A stretch of 32,307 nucleotides of DNA, taken from the NCBI RefSeq assembly GCF_014647675.1, contig NZ_BMPQ01000004.1, positions 410,401 through 442,707 on the forward strand, in the 5' to 3' direction. A model generated the notes under the pieces. The model did not search any database and was not told the origin of the DNA. It worked only from the letters and a program-made list of their open reading frames with translations. This DNA is from Streptomyces flaveus. GTDB lineage: Bacteria; Actinomycetota; Actinomycetes; Streptomycetales; Streptomycetaceae. Position numbers and translations under genes: made by a program. Positions 23,939-32,266 of this stretch are shown piece by piece (the first letter of the stretch is position 1; every line of letters starts with the position of its first letter).

Positions 23939-24802
23939 ATGCACCAACAACCGCCGCCCCACTGGCCGGGCGGGGCACGCTGTGCCGTCATGCTCAGCTT
24001 CGACCTGGACGGCCCCACCCTGTGGCTCGACCGCGCCACCGGGCAGTGGGACGACGCGCGGGGCTTCTCCATCGGCGCGTACGGCCCCTGGCGGGGCACC
24101 CCGCGCCTGCTGGACCTGCTGGAGGACCGCTCACTGCCCGCCACCTTCTTCGTGCCGGGCAAGATCGTCGAACAATGGCCCGCCGTGGTGAAGGACATCG
24201 CCGCGTCCGGCCAGGAGATCGGCCATCACGGCTGGATGCACGAGACCTTCTTCGACCACTCCCGCGCGGCACAGCGCGACATCATCGAGCGGAGCCAGGA
24301 CCTGCTGGAACGTACCACCGGAGTACGCGCGGTGGGCTTCCGCAGCCCGAGCGGCGACATCGCCGCCGACACCCCCACCCTCCTCGCGGAGCTGGGCTTC
24401 TCCTACTCCAGTTCCATGCGCGGCGACGACCGGCCCTACCGCTGGCAGATCGACGGCCACGCCCTGGACCTGATCGAGATCCCGGCGCACTGGGAGCTGG
24501 ACGACTACCAGCAGTTCGTCTACAACGAGTCCCCGCCGGAGCCGCGCGGCCTGGACCGGATCGCGTCCACGCTCGCCACCTTCGACAACTGGCGCCGCGA
24601 GTTCGACGGTTACCACCGATGGGGCCTGTGCTACGTCCTCATGCTGCACCCGCAGGTCATCGGCAAACCCCAGCGGGTACGCGCCCTGGAGCGACTGCTG
24701 GACCACATGAGCCGAGCTGGTGACGTCTGGTTCGCCACGGGTGCCGAGATCGCCGACTGGTGGCGGTCGTACGGCGAGACCGCTTCGGGGAGGGCGATAT
24801 GA
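23939..24802 (+). CDS. Polysaccharide-deacetylase-like (CE4/NodB fold) amidohydrolase, catalytically complete
   Basis: 287 aa without a signal peptide, unlike secreted chitin or peptidoglycan deacetylases. The motifs for metal and catalysis are present: SFDLDG with Asp22/Asp24, HGWMH with His97/His101, RSPSGD, and LMLHP near the C-terminus. The layout, including GAYGPWRGTPRLLDLL, resembles the cytoplasmic HpPgdA/cyclic-imidase-like branch of CE4. A small amide or imide substrate is as likely as a polysaccharide. It starts at ATG 23939, 41 bp after rpiR, with a weak ribosome binding site. Its stop overlaps the start of a degenerate paralog (ATGA). Confidence 0.88.
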   Translation: MHQQPPPHWPGGARCAVMLSFDLDGPTLWLDRATGQWDDARGFSIGAYGPWRGTPRLLDLLEDRSLPATFFVPGKIVEQWPAVVKDIAASGQEIGHHGWMHETFFDHSRAAQRDIIERSQDLLERTTGVRAVGFRSPSGDIAADTPTLLAELGFSYSSSMRGDDRPYRWQIDGHALDLIEIPAHWELDDYQQFVYNESPPEPRGLDRIASTLATFDNWRREFDGYHRWGLCYVLMLHPQVIGKPQRVRALERLLDHMSRAGDVWFATGAEIADWWRSYGETASGRAI

Positions 24803-25752
24803 GCATCTCTGATACGGCCATGCCTCCGCCCGGCGGTGACAGCGGCATCCGGCGGCGCAGGCAGCCGCGCCCGCAGTGGCCGGGAGGTGCCAGGTGCGCG
24901 GTGGTGCTCACCTTCAACCTGGACGCCGAAATGTTCTGGCTCAGGCAGCATCCCTCCGCCCGGCACCGGCCCAAGACCCTCTCGCTGGGGACGTACGCCA
25001 CAACCCGCGGCGTCCCGCGCCTCCTGGACCTTCTGGACGCGTACGGGCTCCCAGCCACCTGGTTCGTTCCCGAGCATACCGGGCTGCGCCACGCCGACGC
25101 GGTCCGCCAAGTCGCCGCCGCGGGACACGAGATCGCCGCGGCCGCGCCCCCCGTCCCCGGCGGAACGCCCACCCCGGACATCCGGGAGACCTGGTCCCGC
25201 ACTGCCGACCTGCTGACGACCGTGACCGGCGCCCGGCCGACCGGACTGCGCGCCGCCCCGGGCCCCATGGGCGACGGGCACACCGTGCTCCTCGACGAAC
25301 TGGGCTTCGGCTGGTCCTCATCCACGCACGGCGACGACCGCCCCCACCTGCTGTGGTCCGCCGGACGGCCCACGCCCGTCGTGGAGTTGCCCTGGCAGTG
25401 GGAGTACGCCGACCACCCCTACTTCCTCTTCAACGGCGCCCCGGTCGCCTTCCCTCCCGCCGAGTCCCGCATCGCCGCCTACCAGGACGTCCTGAACGAC
25501 TGGAAGGACTCCTTCGACGCCTACCGCGACTACGGCCTGTGCTGGGTCCTGGCCCTCGACCCGCAGTCCATCGGCAAGCCGGGACGGGTACTGATGCTCG
25601 AGGAACTGCTGGACCACGTCCGCGCACAGGGGGACGTCTGGTTCGCGACCGGCCGGCATGTGGCGGAGCACTGGCGTCGGGCGGCCGATCCGGGGACGGG
25701 ATCGGAGGGCCACCCCGAGAGGGTGAGAGCTGCTTGGAATGAGGGAGTTTGA
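24799..25752 (+). CDS. Degenerate CE4/NodB-fold paralog, probably non-catalytic
   Basis: 317 aa, clearly homologous to the preceding gene along its whole length (shared WPGGARCAV, GVPRLLDLLDAYGLPATWFV and GDVWFATG). The catalytic site is lost. SFDLD becomes TFNLD, with the first Asp changed to Asn40. The HGWMH ligands become Ala115 and Val119 in EIAAAAPPV, and LMLHP becomes LALDP. The fold core and length are intact and the codon bias is normal, so this is not a decaying gene. A structural or regulatory partner of the active paralog is likely. The start ATG 24799 overlaps the upstream stop, implying coupled expression. Confidence 0.88.
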   Translation: MSISDTAMPPPGGDSGIRRRRQPRPQWPGGARCAVVLTFNLDAEMFWLRQHPSARHRPKTLSLGTYATTRGVPRLLDLLDAYGLPATWFVPEHTGLRHADAVRQVAAAGHEIAAAAPPVPGGTPTPDIRETWSRTADLLTTVTGARPTGLRAAPGPMGDGHTVLLDELGFGWSSSTHGDDRPHLLWSAGRPTPVVELPWQWEYADHPYFLFNGAPVAFPPAESRIAAYQDVLNDWKDSFDAYRDYGLCWVLALDPQSIGKPGRVLMLEELLDHVRAQGDVWFATGRHVAEHWRRAADPGTGSEGHPERVRAAWNEGV

Positions 25753-25789
25753 CGACCAGGACCCCAATTGGTTGTCGCGTCGATTCCCT

Positions 25790-25827
25790 CGGGCCGGCCG
25801 GCCCGCCCCGTGACGGGCGCCGCGGGG
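25790..25827. terminator. Palindromic region between convergent CE4 and gntR genes
   Basis: A perfect 16-bp palindrome CGGGCCGGCCGGCCCG lies at 25790-25805, followed by a CCCCG...CGGGG inverted repeat up to about 25827. It lies between convergent stops and is probably a bidirectional terminator. Confidence 0.5.
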
Positions 25828-25853
25828 TACCGCCTGCCGACGGCCGAGTGCCA

Positions 25854-26588
25854 TCAGCTCAGGGCGCCGTCAGCCTCGCCGCCCTTCTCCCGGCCCTGGG
25901 CGCCCTCCTCCACCGGAGGCATGAAGGCACGCAGCCACCGCTCCGTCTGGGTGACGTGGGCCTCGGCCGCGCCCGCGGCGGAGCCAGGGTCGCGGTCGGC
26001 GATCGCGGTGGCCAGTACGCGGTGGTCCGCGTCGCTCTTGCGCCGCAGCTCGGGGCCCTCGGGGAGGGTGAAGACCTGGTACTTGCGGGAGCGGGCGCGG
26101 AAGACCGCGAGCAGGGAGGCGAGGGTGGGGTTTTCGGCGGCCCTGGCGATCTCCGCGTGGAAGCGGTGGTCGAGCTCGGAGGCCTCGGCGGGGTCGTCGG
26201 TGGCCTCCATGGCCTCGATGAGCGAGAAGAGCGTCCGCACGGTCTCGGGGGTTCGGCGCGCGGCGGCCTTGGCCGCGACATGAGCCTCCAGGACCCGCCG
26301 GATCTCGTACACCTCCAACAGGCCGGGCAGTGGCAGGAGTTCGAGGGTCAGCGAGAGGCTGCCGATGATGTCCTCCGGCCTGAGCTGGGAGACGTAGGTA
26401 CCCGAGCCGTGCCGCGGCTCGACCACTCCCAGGGCCGCGAGCATCCGCACGGCCTCACGCAACGATCCCCGCGAGACGCCGAGCTCCTCGCCGAGCTCGG
26501 CCTCGGGCGGAATGCGCTCGCCCGCACCGAGACGTCCCGTCGCGATCATGTGTCGTAGGCCGTGGAACGCCTTGTCGACTGCGGACAT
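25854..26588 (-). CDS. GntR-family regulator with FCD domain (FadR subfamily)
   Basis: 244 aa. The winged helix (about 5-70) includes RIPPEAELGEELGVSRGSLR and ALGVVEPRHGSGTYV. The FCD ligand domain (about 85-220) carries EVYEIRRVLEAHVAAKAA, the metal-site stretch ELDHRFHAEIARAAENP and the late histidines in DADHRVL and AAEAHV. Such regulators sense small carboxylates or sugar acids. The start is ATG 26588 with AGGGAGGAG upstream. It diverges from the PLP enzyme and CUT1 transporter operon, which it probably controls through the repeats in between. Confidence 0.92.
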   Translation of the reverse strand: MSAVDKAFHGLRHMIATGRLGAGERIPPEAELGEELGVSRGSLREAVRMLAALGVVEPRHGSGTYVSQLRPEDIIGSLSLTLELLPLPGLLEVYEIRRVLEAHVAAKAAARRTPETVRTLFSLIEAMEATDDPAEASELDHRFHAEIARAAENPTLASLLAVFRARSRKYQVFTLPEGPELRRKSDADHRVLATAIADRDPGSAAGAAEAHVTQTERWLRAFMPPVEEGAQGREKGGEADGALS

Positions 26589-26640
26589 TCGACTCCTCCC
26601 TGACGGACCGGCGGCATCACCGAAGCCCTCGTGCACTGTA

Positions 26641-26794
26641 CCGAGTCATCCCGAGTCATCAGATGTCTTGTATGTATCGGCCAGGATTCATCTGATGACT
26701 TTCCCTTGCATGAGCCTTGCAGGCGCGAAAATGCCATGCCAGGATGCCGAGTCATCATACGTCTCTGGAAAAAATTCAGGCACTGTCTGATGTC
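26641..26794. promoter_or_regulatory. Operator-like repeat array in the gntR / class-V enzyme promoter
   Basis: The 10-mer CCGAGTCATC occurs exactly three times: in tandem at 26641-26650 and 26651-26660, and again at 26747-26756. A perfect 12-bp inverted repeat joins AGTCATCAGATG (26654-26665) and CATCTGATGACT (26689-26700). The second arm includes the 11-bp palindrome TCATCTGATGA. A related GTCTGATGTC lies at 26785-26794. GTCATC/GATGAC half-sites like these suit a dimeric FCD-type regulator. Confidence 0.65.
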
Positions 26795-26827
26795 TCGGGC
26801 ACTCAGGCCGGGCAGATATGGAGTGAT

Positions 26828-28069
26828 GTGAGCGAGACCGAGGTCACCACCGCCCCGCGCCCCCTCCTGCTGGCCGACGGACGGCCCGCCGCCCGGGCGT
26901 GGTCGCTGGACCCCGCGATGAAGCACCTGAACCACGGCTCGTTCGGGGCGGTCCCCTCGGTGGCGCAGGAGCGGCAGAACCAGCTGCGTGCGGAAATGGA
27001 TCGCTCCCCAGTGGTGTGGTTCCCGGCGCTGCCGCAGCGGATCGCCGCCACCCGGGTCGAACTCGCCGCCTTCCTGCGGGTCGCCCCCGACGACCTCGCC
27101 CTGGTGCCGAACGCGAGTGCCGGTGCCAGCGTCGTGTTCGCCGGCCTCTCTCGCCGCCGCGGTGGCGAGATCGTCGTCACCGATCACGGCTACGGGGCTG
27201 TGACCATGGGCGCCGAAAGGTTGGCACGCCGCTGGGGCGGCCGGGTCCGCACCGCCCGGGTGCCGCTGGACGCGGATGAGGAGCAGGCGTACGAGGCCGT
27301 GGCCGCCGAGATCGGCGAGGCCACAGATCTCATCGTCCTCGACCACATCACCTCGGCGACCGCACGCCGGATGCCGGTGGAGCGGATCGGCGCGGAGGCC
27401 CGGCGGCGCGACATCCCGCTGCTCGTCGACGGCGCCCACGCCCCCGGTCTGATCGCCGCCCCCCTCGACGGTGTGACGTGCGACTTCTGGGCCGGAAACC
27501 TGCACAAGTGGGGCTGCGCACCGCGCGGCACCGCCGCGCTGGTCGCCCGCGGCCCGCGGCGCGAGCAGCTCTACCCCCTGATCGACTCGTGGGGCGCCGC
27601 CGATCCGTATCCCGACCGCTTCGACCAGCAGGGCACGGTGGACCTCACCAGCTATCTGGCGGCGCCGACGGCGCTGGACCTCATCGAGCGCACCTGGGGC
27701 TGGGGGACCGCCCGCCAGTACATGGACGACCTGGTCGGCTACGCCGAGCGCGTCGTCGGCGCGGCCTTCGCCGAGCTCACCGGCGAACCCAGCGCCGTCG
27801 ACGTGGGCATGCCGGTGCCCGGAATGCGTCTGGTACGGCTGCCGGCGGGACTGGGCGCCAGCCGCGTCGAGGCCGACGCGCTGCGCGACCGGGCCGCCCG
27901 GGAACTGGGCGTGGAGACGGCCTTCACCAGCTTCGGCGGCACGGGTTATCTGCGGCTGTCCGCGCACATCTACAACACCGCCGCCGACTACGAGTACTTC
28001 GCCGAGGACTGCGTCCCCGTCCTCGGCGAGTGGGCCCGCGCGGCCCGCGAACAGCCCGGAGCGTCGTAG
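26828..28069 (+). CDS. Class-V PLP-dependent aminotransferase fold enzyme (isopenicillin-N-epimerase-like)
   Basis: 413 aa. Family landmarks are LNHGSFGAVPSVAQERQNQ near the N-terminus, DHGYGAVTMGAERLARRWGG, the cofactor Asp in LLVDGAHAPG, and the PLP lysine in DFWAGNLHKWGCAPRG. The class includes epimerases, desulfurases, lyases and transaminases, and the reaction here cannot be set from sequence. The start is GTG 26828 with GGAG 4 bp upstream. It opens an operon with a CUT1 sugar transporter 73 bp downstream, so an amino-sugar or amino-acid conjugate substrate is plausible. No other beta-lactam biosynthesis genes are nearby. Confidence 0.88.
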   Translation: MSETEVTTAPRPLLLADGRPAARAWSLDPAMKHLNHGSFGAVPSVAQERQNQLRAEMDRSPVVWFPALPQRIAATRVELAAFLRVAPDDLALVPNASAGASVVFAGLSRRRGGEIVVTDHGYGAVTMGAERLARRWGGRVRTARVPLDADEEQAYEAVAAEIGEATDLIVLDHITSATARRMPVERIGAEARRRDIPLLVDGAHAPGLIAAPLDGVTCDFWAGNLHKWGCAPRGTAALVARGPRREQLYPLIDSWGAADPYPDRFDQQGTVDLTSYLAAPTALDLIERTWGWGTARQYMDDLVGYAERVVGAAFAELTGEPSAVDVGMPVPGMRLVRLPAGLGASRVEADALRDRAARELGVETAFTSFGGTGYLRLSAHIYNTAADYEYFAEDCVPVLGEWARAAREQPGAS

Positions 28070-28142
28070 GCGGCGCGACCCCTCCAACCCCCGTCCCGAC
28101 GCCGCTGCCAGCGCGGCCGTATCCAAGGAAGAGGTCGGCACG

Positions 28143-29447
28143 ATGAGAAGAAGGACGGCAGCTCTTGCCCTCGGCACAGCCGCCACGATGGTACTGACCG
28201 GCTGCTCCGCCATGAGCGGCGGTGGTGGTGGCGGAACGGTCACCCTCAACATGGTCGAGAGCCTGACGAACCCCGCCCGCACGGATCTGCTGAAGGACCT
28301 CATAGCGGACTTCGAACAGCAGAACCCCAAGATCAAGGTCAATCTGGTCTCGCCGCCCACCGAGCAGGCCGACCAGAAGATCCAGCAGATGCTCCAGTCC
28401 GGCAGTGGCGTGGACACCCTCGAGGTGCGGGACACCACCGTGGGCCCGTGGTCGAACAACGGCTGGCTCTACGACATGAAGAAGGACCTCACCGGCTGGA
28501 AGGGCTGGGAGGCCATGACGGAGAACGCCGTCAAGGCCTCCCAGGACGCCGACGGCGAGACCTACTTCGTCCCGTACGGCTTCTACGGCCTGAGCGTCTT
28601 CTACCGCACCGACCTGATCAAGGAGGCCGGCTTCAGCGCGCCGCCGGCCACCTGGGACGAGCTGCTGAAGCAGGCCTCCGCCATCCACGACCCGGGGAAG
28701 CGCCGCTACGGGTACGCCTTCCGCGGCGGGGCCAACGCCAACGGCAACGCCACCGCCGTCATCGAGGCGTACGTCGCCGACGAGATCGACCCCGCCAACG
28801 GCTTCAAGCTGAAGGACGGCAGCACGATCTTCTCCGTGCCCGAAGCCCTCGACGCCATGGAGACCTACCTCAAGCTCTTCAAGCAGGCGTCCCCGAAGTC
28901 GTCCGTGTCCTGGGGCTATCCGGAGATGGTCGAGGGCTTCTCCAACGGCTCCACGGCCTTCCTGCTCCAGGATCCCGAAGTGATCGCCACCGTCTCGGAG
29001 TCCAAGGCGATCGCGAAGGACCAGTGGGACACCGCCCCGCTGGTGGCAGGCCCCAGCGGCAAGACCGTCCAGCCGCTGGCCACCGCCGGATGGGGCGTCG
29101 CGGACGGCAGCAAGAACAAGGCCGAGGCCGTCAAGCTGGTCGAGTTCCTCTCCGAGGGCGAGGCGTCGACGACCTTCACCAAGAAGAACAGCCTGGTGCC
29201 GATCCTCAAGTCGGCCACCGAGGACCCGTTCTACAAGACCGGCCCCTGGTCCAGTTACGTCACCATGACGGAGCAGCCGGAGAAGTACCTCAACGTCAGC
29301 CAGCCGCGCGGCGTCGCCTGGTGGACCGAGTGGCAGCAGAAGGCCGACGCCGACGTGCAGAAGATGGTGCTCGGCAAGCTGACGCCCAAGGCGCTGCTGG
29401 CCGGCTGGGACGCGTACTGGACCGAGAAGTGGCAGCAGGAGGGCTAG
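28143..29447 (+). CDS. Sugar ABC transporter substrate-binding lipoprotein (CUT1 type)
   Basis: 434 aa. The lipobox VLTGC places the lipid anchor at Cys21, followed by a glycine-rich linker. The mature part is a SBP family 1 protein: LIADFEQQNPKIKVNLVSPP, then YGFYGLSVFYRTDLIKEAGF and PPATWDELLKQASAI, as in MalE/UgpB relatives. It binds a sugar or oligosaccharide outside the cell, but the exact ligand cannot be read. The ribosome binding site is GGAAGAGG. Two permeases follow immediately. The ATPase is absent, as is common when a shared MsiK-type ATPase serves CUT1 systems in Streptomyces. Confidence 0.93.
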   Translation: MRRRTAALALGTAATMVLTGCSAMSGGGGGGTVTLNMVESLTNPARTDLLKDLIADFEQQNPKIKVNLVSPPTEQADQKIQQMLQSGSGVDTLEVRDTTVGPWSNNGWLYDMKKDLTGWKGWEAMTENAVKASQDADGETYFVPYGFYGLSVFYRTDLIKEAGFSAPPATWDELLKQASAIHDPGKRRYGYAFRGGANANGNATAVIEAYVADEIDPANGFKLKDGSTIFSVPEALDAMETYLKLFKQASPKSSVSWGYPEMVEGFSNGSTAFLLQDPEVIATVSESKAIAKDQWDTAPLVAGPSGKTVQPLATAGWGVADGSKNKAEAVKLVEFLSEGEASTTFTKKNSLVPILKSATEDPFYKTGPWSSYVTMTEQPEKYLNVSQPRGVAWWTEWQQKADADVQKMVLGKLTPKALLAGWDAYWTEKWQQEG

Positions 29448-29452
29448 GCAAA

Positions 29453-30475
29453 ATGCCGTCCGCGTCCGAAACGACGAGTTCGAGTACAAGTGCGACGGAA
29501 ACGATGAAAACGGCGTCGGCGGGCTCCTCCCGGAACCGGAAGGGGGGAGACCCGCCCGCCCGAGGCGCCGAACGGGGCCGCCGCAAGCCGGAGTTCACCT
29601 CTCGGCGCGGGCTGCTCATCGCCGCCTTCATGGCCCCGGCCGCGATCTTCGTGGCGGTCTTCACGTACTACCCGATGATCGCCGGCAGCCAGATGGCCTT
29701 CCGCAACTGGAATCTGACGGACCTGAGCGACACCTCCTGGGTGGGCCTGAAGAACTTCCGTGACGTCTTCGCCGACCCCGCCTGGGGCACCGTCCTCACC
29801 AACACCGCCGTCTGGGTGTTCGGTTCGATCGTGCCCCAGTTGGTGATCGGCTTCGCCCTCGCCCTGTGGCTGCGCCGGAAGTTCCGCTTCCGCGGCCTCT
29901 ACCAGGCGCTGGTCTTCTTCCCCTGGGCGATCTCCGGATTCCTCATCGGCATCCTGTTCCGCTGGCTGTTCAACAGCGAGTTCGGCGTCGTCAACGACGT
30001 GCTGCAGAAGGCCGGGCTGATCGACGAGCCGGTCGCCTGGCTGGCCGACCCGAAGACCGCGATGTTCGCCGTCGTGGTCGCCAACGTCTGGTACGGGGTC
30101 ACCTTCTTCACGATCATGATCCTGGCCGCCCTGCAGTCCGTCCCCGAGGAGCTGTACGAGGCGGCGGCGCTCGACGGGGCCGGCAAGGTTCGCACGCTGT
30201 TCCAGATCACCATTCCGTACATCCGGGTCACGCTCGCGCTGACCGTGCTGCTGCGCGTTATCTGGATCTTCAACTTCCCCGACCTGATCTTCGGGATGAC
30301 CGGCGGCGGGCCGAACAACGAGACGCACATCGTGACCACCTGGATGATCAAGATCACCCAGCAGGGCGACTACGGCAGGGCCTCCGCGCTCGGCCTCATT
30401 GTGGTCGCCACGCTGCTGGTGTTCGCAGTCTTCTTCCTTCTGGCCACGCGCGAGAAGCGAGAGGTGAAGCCGTGA
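29453..30475 (+). CDS. Sugar ABC transporter permease (MalF type)
   Basis: 340 aa with an unusually long Ser/Thr-rich N-terminal tail of about 50 residues before the first helix, GLLIAAFMAPAAIFVAVFTYY. Six transmembrane helices follow. The EAA loop is EELYEAAALDGAGKVRTLFQITIP, and the subfamily stretch FGMTGGGPNNET is present. The start is ATG 29453, 5 bp after the binding-protein stop. An internal ATG at 29504 would drop 17 residues of the tail. The stop overlaps the next permease start in GTGA. Confidence 0.92.
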   Translation: MPSASETTSSSTSATETMKTASAGSSRNRKGGDPPARGAERGRRKPEFTSRRGLLIAAFMAPAAIFVAVFTYYPMIAGSQMAFRNWNLTDLSDTSWVGLKNFRDVFADPAWGTVLTNTAVWVFGSIVPQLVIGFALALWLRRKFRFRGLYQALVFFPWAISGFLIGILFRWLFNSEFGVVNDVLQKAGLIDEPVAWLADPKTAMFAVVVANVWYGVTFFTIMILAALQSVPEELYEAAALDGAGKVRTLFQITIPYIRVTLALTVLLRVIWIFNFPDLIFGMTGGGPNNETHIVTTWMIKITQQGDYGRASALGLIVVATLLVFAVFFLLATREKREVKP

Positions 30476-31308
30476 TCGGCAAGGAGTCCACGGCCGGCCG
30501 GGCCACCAAGTTCACCTTCCTGGGGCTGTGGCTGGTCTTCACCGTCTTCCCGCTCTACTGGATCACCATCACGTCGCTGAAGGCACCCGGCGACATCTTC
30601 AGTTTCCCGATCGCCTACTGGCCCGAGCGCTTCTCGCTCGAGAACTACAGCGGGCTGTTCGGCAAGGCCGACTTCGGCGTCTACCTCACCAACAGCCTCA
30701 TCGTCGCGACCGTCGCGGGCGCGGTCGCCACGGCGATCTCGATGCTGTCGGCGTACGTACTGGCCCGCTTCGAGTTCCGTACCAAGTCCGCGCTGCTGAT
30801 GGCCGCCCTGGTCACCCAGATGATCCCGACCTTCATCGCGCTGGGACCGCTGTACCTGCTGATGACCGACCTCAAGCTGGTCGACAACCGGCTCGGGCTG
30901 ATCCTCGTCTACATCGCCGTCTGCATCCCGTTCTGCACGGTGATGCTCCGCGGCTTCTTCGAGAACATCCCCGACGCGCTGGAGGAGGCCGCCATGATCG
31001 ACGGCCTGTCCCGGTTCGGGGCGCTGTTCCGGGTGCTGCTGCCGGTGATGCGTCCCGGGATCGTGGCGGCGTTCATCTTCAACTTCGTCAACTGCTGGAA
31101 CGAACTCTTCCTGTCCGTGACGCTGATGAACAGCGACACGAACAAGACCGTCCCCACGGCCCTGAACGGATTCATCTCCAGCTTCAACATCGACTGGGGC
31201 TCCATGTCCGCCGCGGCGGTCCTCACCATCCTGCCCACGATGCTGCTGTTCGCCTTCGCCAGCCGTCACATCGTCCAAGGCCTCACGTCCGGCGCGGTGA
31301 AGGGCTGA
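30472..31308 (+). CDS. Sugar ABC transporter permease (MalG type)
   Basis: 278 aa with six predicted helices. The first is LGLWLVFTVFPLYWITITSLK, here seen in part around residues 17-37. The EAA loop is DALEEAAMIDGLSRFGALFRV, and FNFVNCWNELFLSVTLM follows. It starts at GTG 30472, overlapping the MalF-type stop. It pairs with that permease to form the pore. A short, apparently broken gene begins 15 bp downstream. Confidence 0.93.
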   Translation: MIGKESTAGRATKFTFLGLWLVFTVFPLYWITITSLKAPGDIFSFPIAYWPERFSLENYSGLFGKADFGVYLTNSLIVATVAGAVATAISMLSAYVLARFEFRTKSALLMAALVTQMIPTFIALGPLYLLMTDLKLVDNRLGLILVYIAVCIPFCTVMLRGFFENIPDALEEAAMIDGLSRFGALFRVLLPVMRPGIVAAFIFNFVNCWNELFLSVTLMNSDTNKTVPTALNGFISSFNIDWGSMSAAAVLTILPTMLLFAFASRHIVQGLTSGAVKG

Positions 31309-31323
31309 GAGAGGCGGCAAGTC

Positions 31324-31583
31324 ATGTCCGTGATCGATGTTCCCCTGCCCGATGCCGTCCACGTGATCATCGCGGCGGACGGGGACCCGCGCTCCGCCAC
31401 ACCGGCGGGGGCGGGCCGCCGGACGGGGCGCGGCGCGGAAGTGACGACGTGTCACCAGCCGGACTAAGGGCTGGAGTTGACTCTCGCCGCCCCCGGCCCG
31501 CACTGCTGTGTGCCGCCGTGTGCCCCGACCTGCTGCTGCCCGAGCAGCCGGTGGTCGGCTGCAACAACTGGTACTACGCCTAA
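31324..31583 (+). pseudogene. Remnant of a probable glycoside hydrolase gene
   Basis: An ATG at 31324, with GAGAGGCGG upstream and only 15 bp after the permease stop, opens a 47-codon frame (MSVIDVPLPDAVHVIIAADG...) ending in TAA at 31465. In another frame the DNA then encodes ALLCAAVCPDLLLPEQPVVG followed by CNNWYYA and a TAA at 31581. That tail resembles the start of the catalytic barrel in GH36-like or related glycosidases. The frame break, short length and operon-end position suggest a deleted enzyme gene. The family assignment rests on a short motif and is tentative. Nothing else is seen from 31584 to 31654. Confidence 0.5.
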
Positions 31584-31654
31584 TCAGGGGAGGATCAGAG
31601 ACATCCGCCCCGATCGACTCCGCGGCCCTACCAGCCAGGGGCGGAGCCCGGCGT

Positions 31655-32266
31655 TCAGGTCGCCGCGGGTGCCTCGTCCCGGACGAGGCCGGCGACGTGG
31701 TCGGTGATCGTGTCGAGAATGTCCGCCCAGGCCGCGTCATCGCCGAGGACGAGGAAGTTCAGAGTCAGGCCGTCGGTCATGGCGGCCAGATAGCGGGCCA
31801 ACACGGGGACGGGTACGCGGAGTTCGAAGTTCATGCTGTGCCGGAGCTGTTCGATGAGTTCGGCGTAGGTGTCGGAGTACAGCTCGTACTGCCGTCGTGC
31901 CAGATGCTCGAACCCGGGTTGGCGCAGGGCGTACTGAGTCAGTTCATACGTGAGCATGTGCTCGCCCGGATTGGCGGACACATGGTCCCAGTAGGCCTGG
32001 AAGCCGGCCCCGATGGTCTCCCGCAGGGTGGCCTTCGGCCGGATCGCTTCCTTCACCACCGTGACGTAATGACCGGTGATCGTCTCGATGACGGACTCGA
32101 TCAAGGCCTGCTTGGAGTCGAAGCAGTAGTGGAAGACGCTCAGTGACACGCCCGCCTCGGCGGCGATGGACCGGGTCGTCGTCCGGGGGACGCCGTCTCG
32201 GGTCATCGCACGGATCGCCGCCTCGGTGAGCTGTCGGCGCCGCTCGGCCGACGGCATCCGTGCCAT
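31655..32266 (-). CDS. TetR-family transcriptional regulator
   Basis: 203 aa. The N-terminal TetR helix-turn-helix (about 10-57) reads RRRQLTEAAIRAMTRDGVPR, then TTTRSIAAEAGVSLSVFHYCF with DSKQAL. The C-terminal ligand domain resembles the BetI-like group (HMLTYELTQYALRQPGFEHL). The start is ATG 32266; an in-frame ATG 32257 would lose three residues. The target is probably itself or a divergent gene beyond the window edge. The remaining 41 bases are upstream sequence with no callable feature. Confidence 0.92.
   Translation of the reverse strand: MARMPSAERRRQLTEAAIRAMTRDGVPRTTTRSIAAEAGVSLSVFHYCFDSKQALIESVIETITGHYVTVVKEAIRPKATLRETIGAGFQAYWDHVSANPGEHMLTYELTQYALRQPGFEHLARRQYELYSDTYAELIEQLRHSMNFELRVPVPVLARYLAAMTDGLTLNFLVLGDDAAWADILDTITDHVAGLVRDEAPAAT

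Noticed and set aside
21684..28069. Penicillin-pathway reading of the C45 acyltransferase-like and isopenicillin-epimerase-like genes
   Set aside because: No ACV synthetase, IPN synthase or expandase is present, and both enzyme families are broad. The neighbours are importers and catabolic regulators.
26546..28459. 637-codon minus-strand frame opposite the class-V PLP enzyme
   Set aside because: It is an antisense shadow spanning a promoter region with operator repeats. The plus strand carries the PLP-lysine motif.
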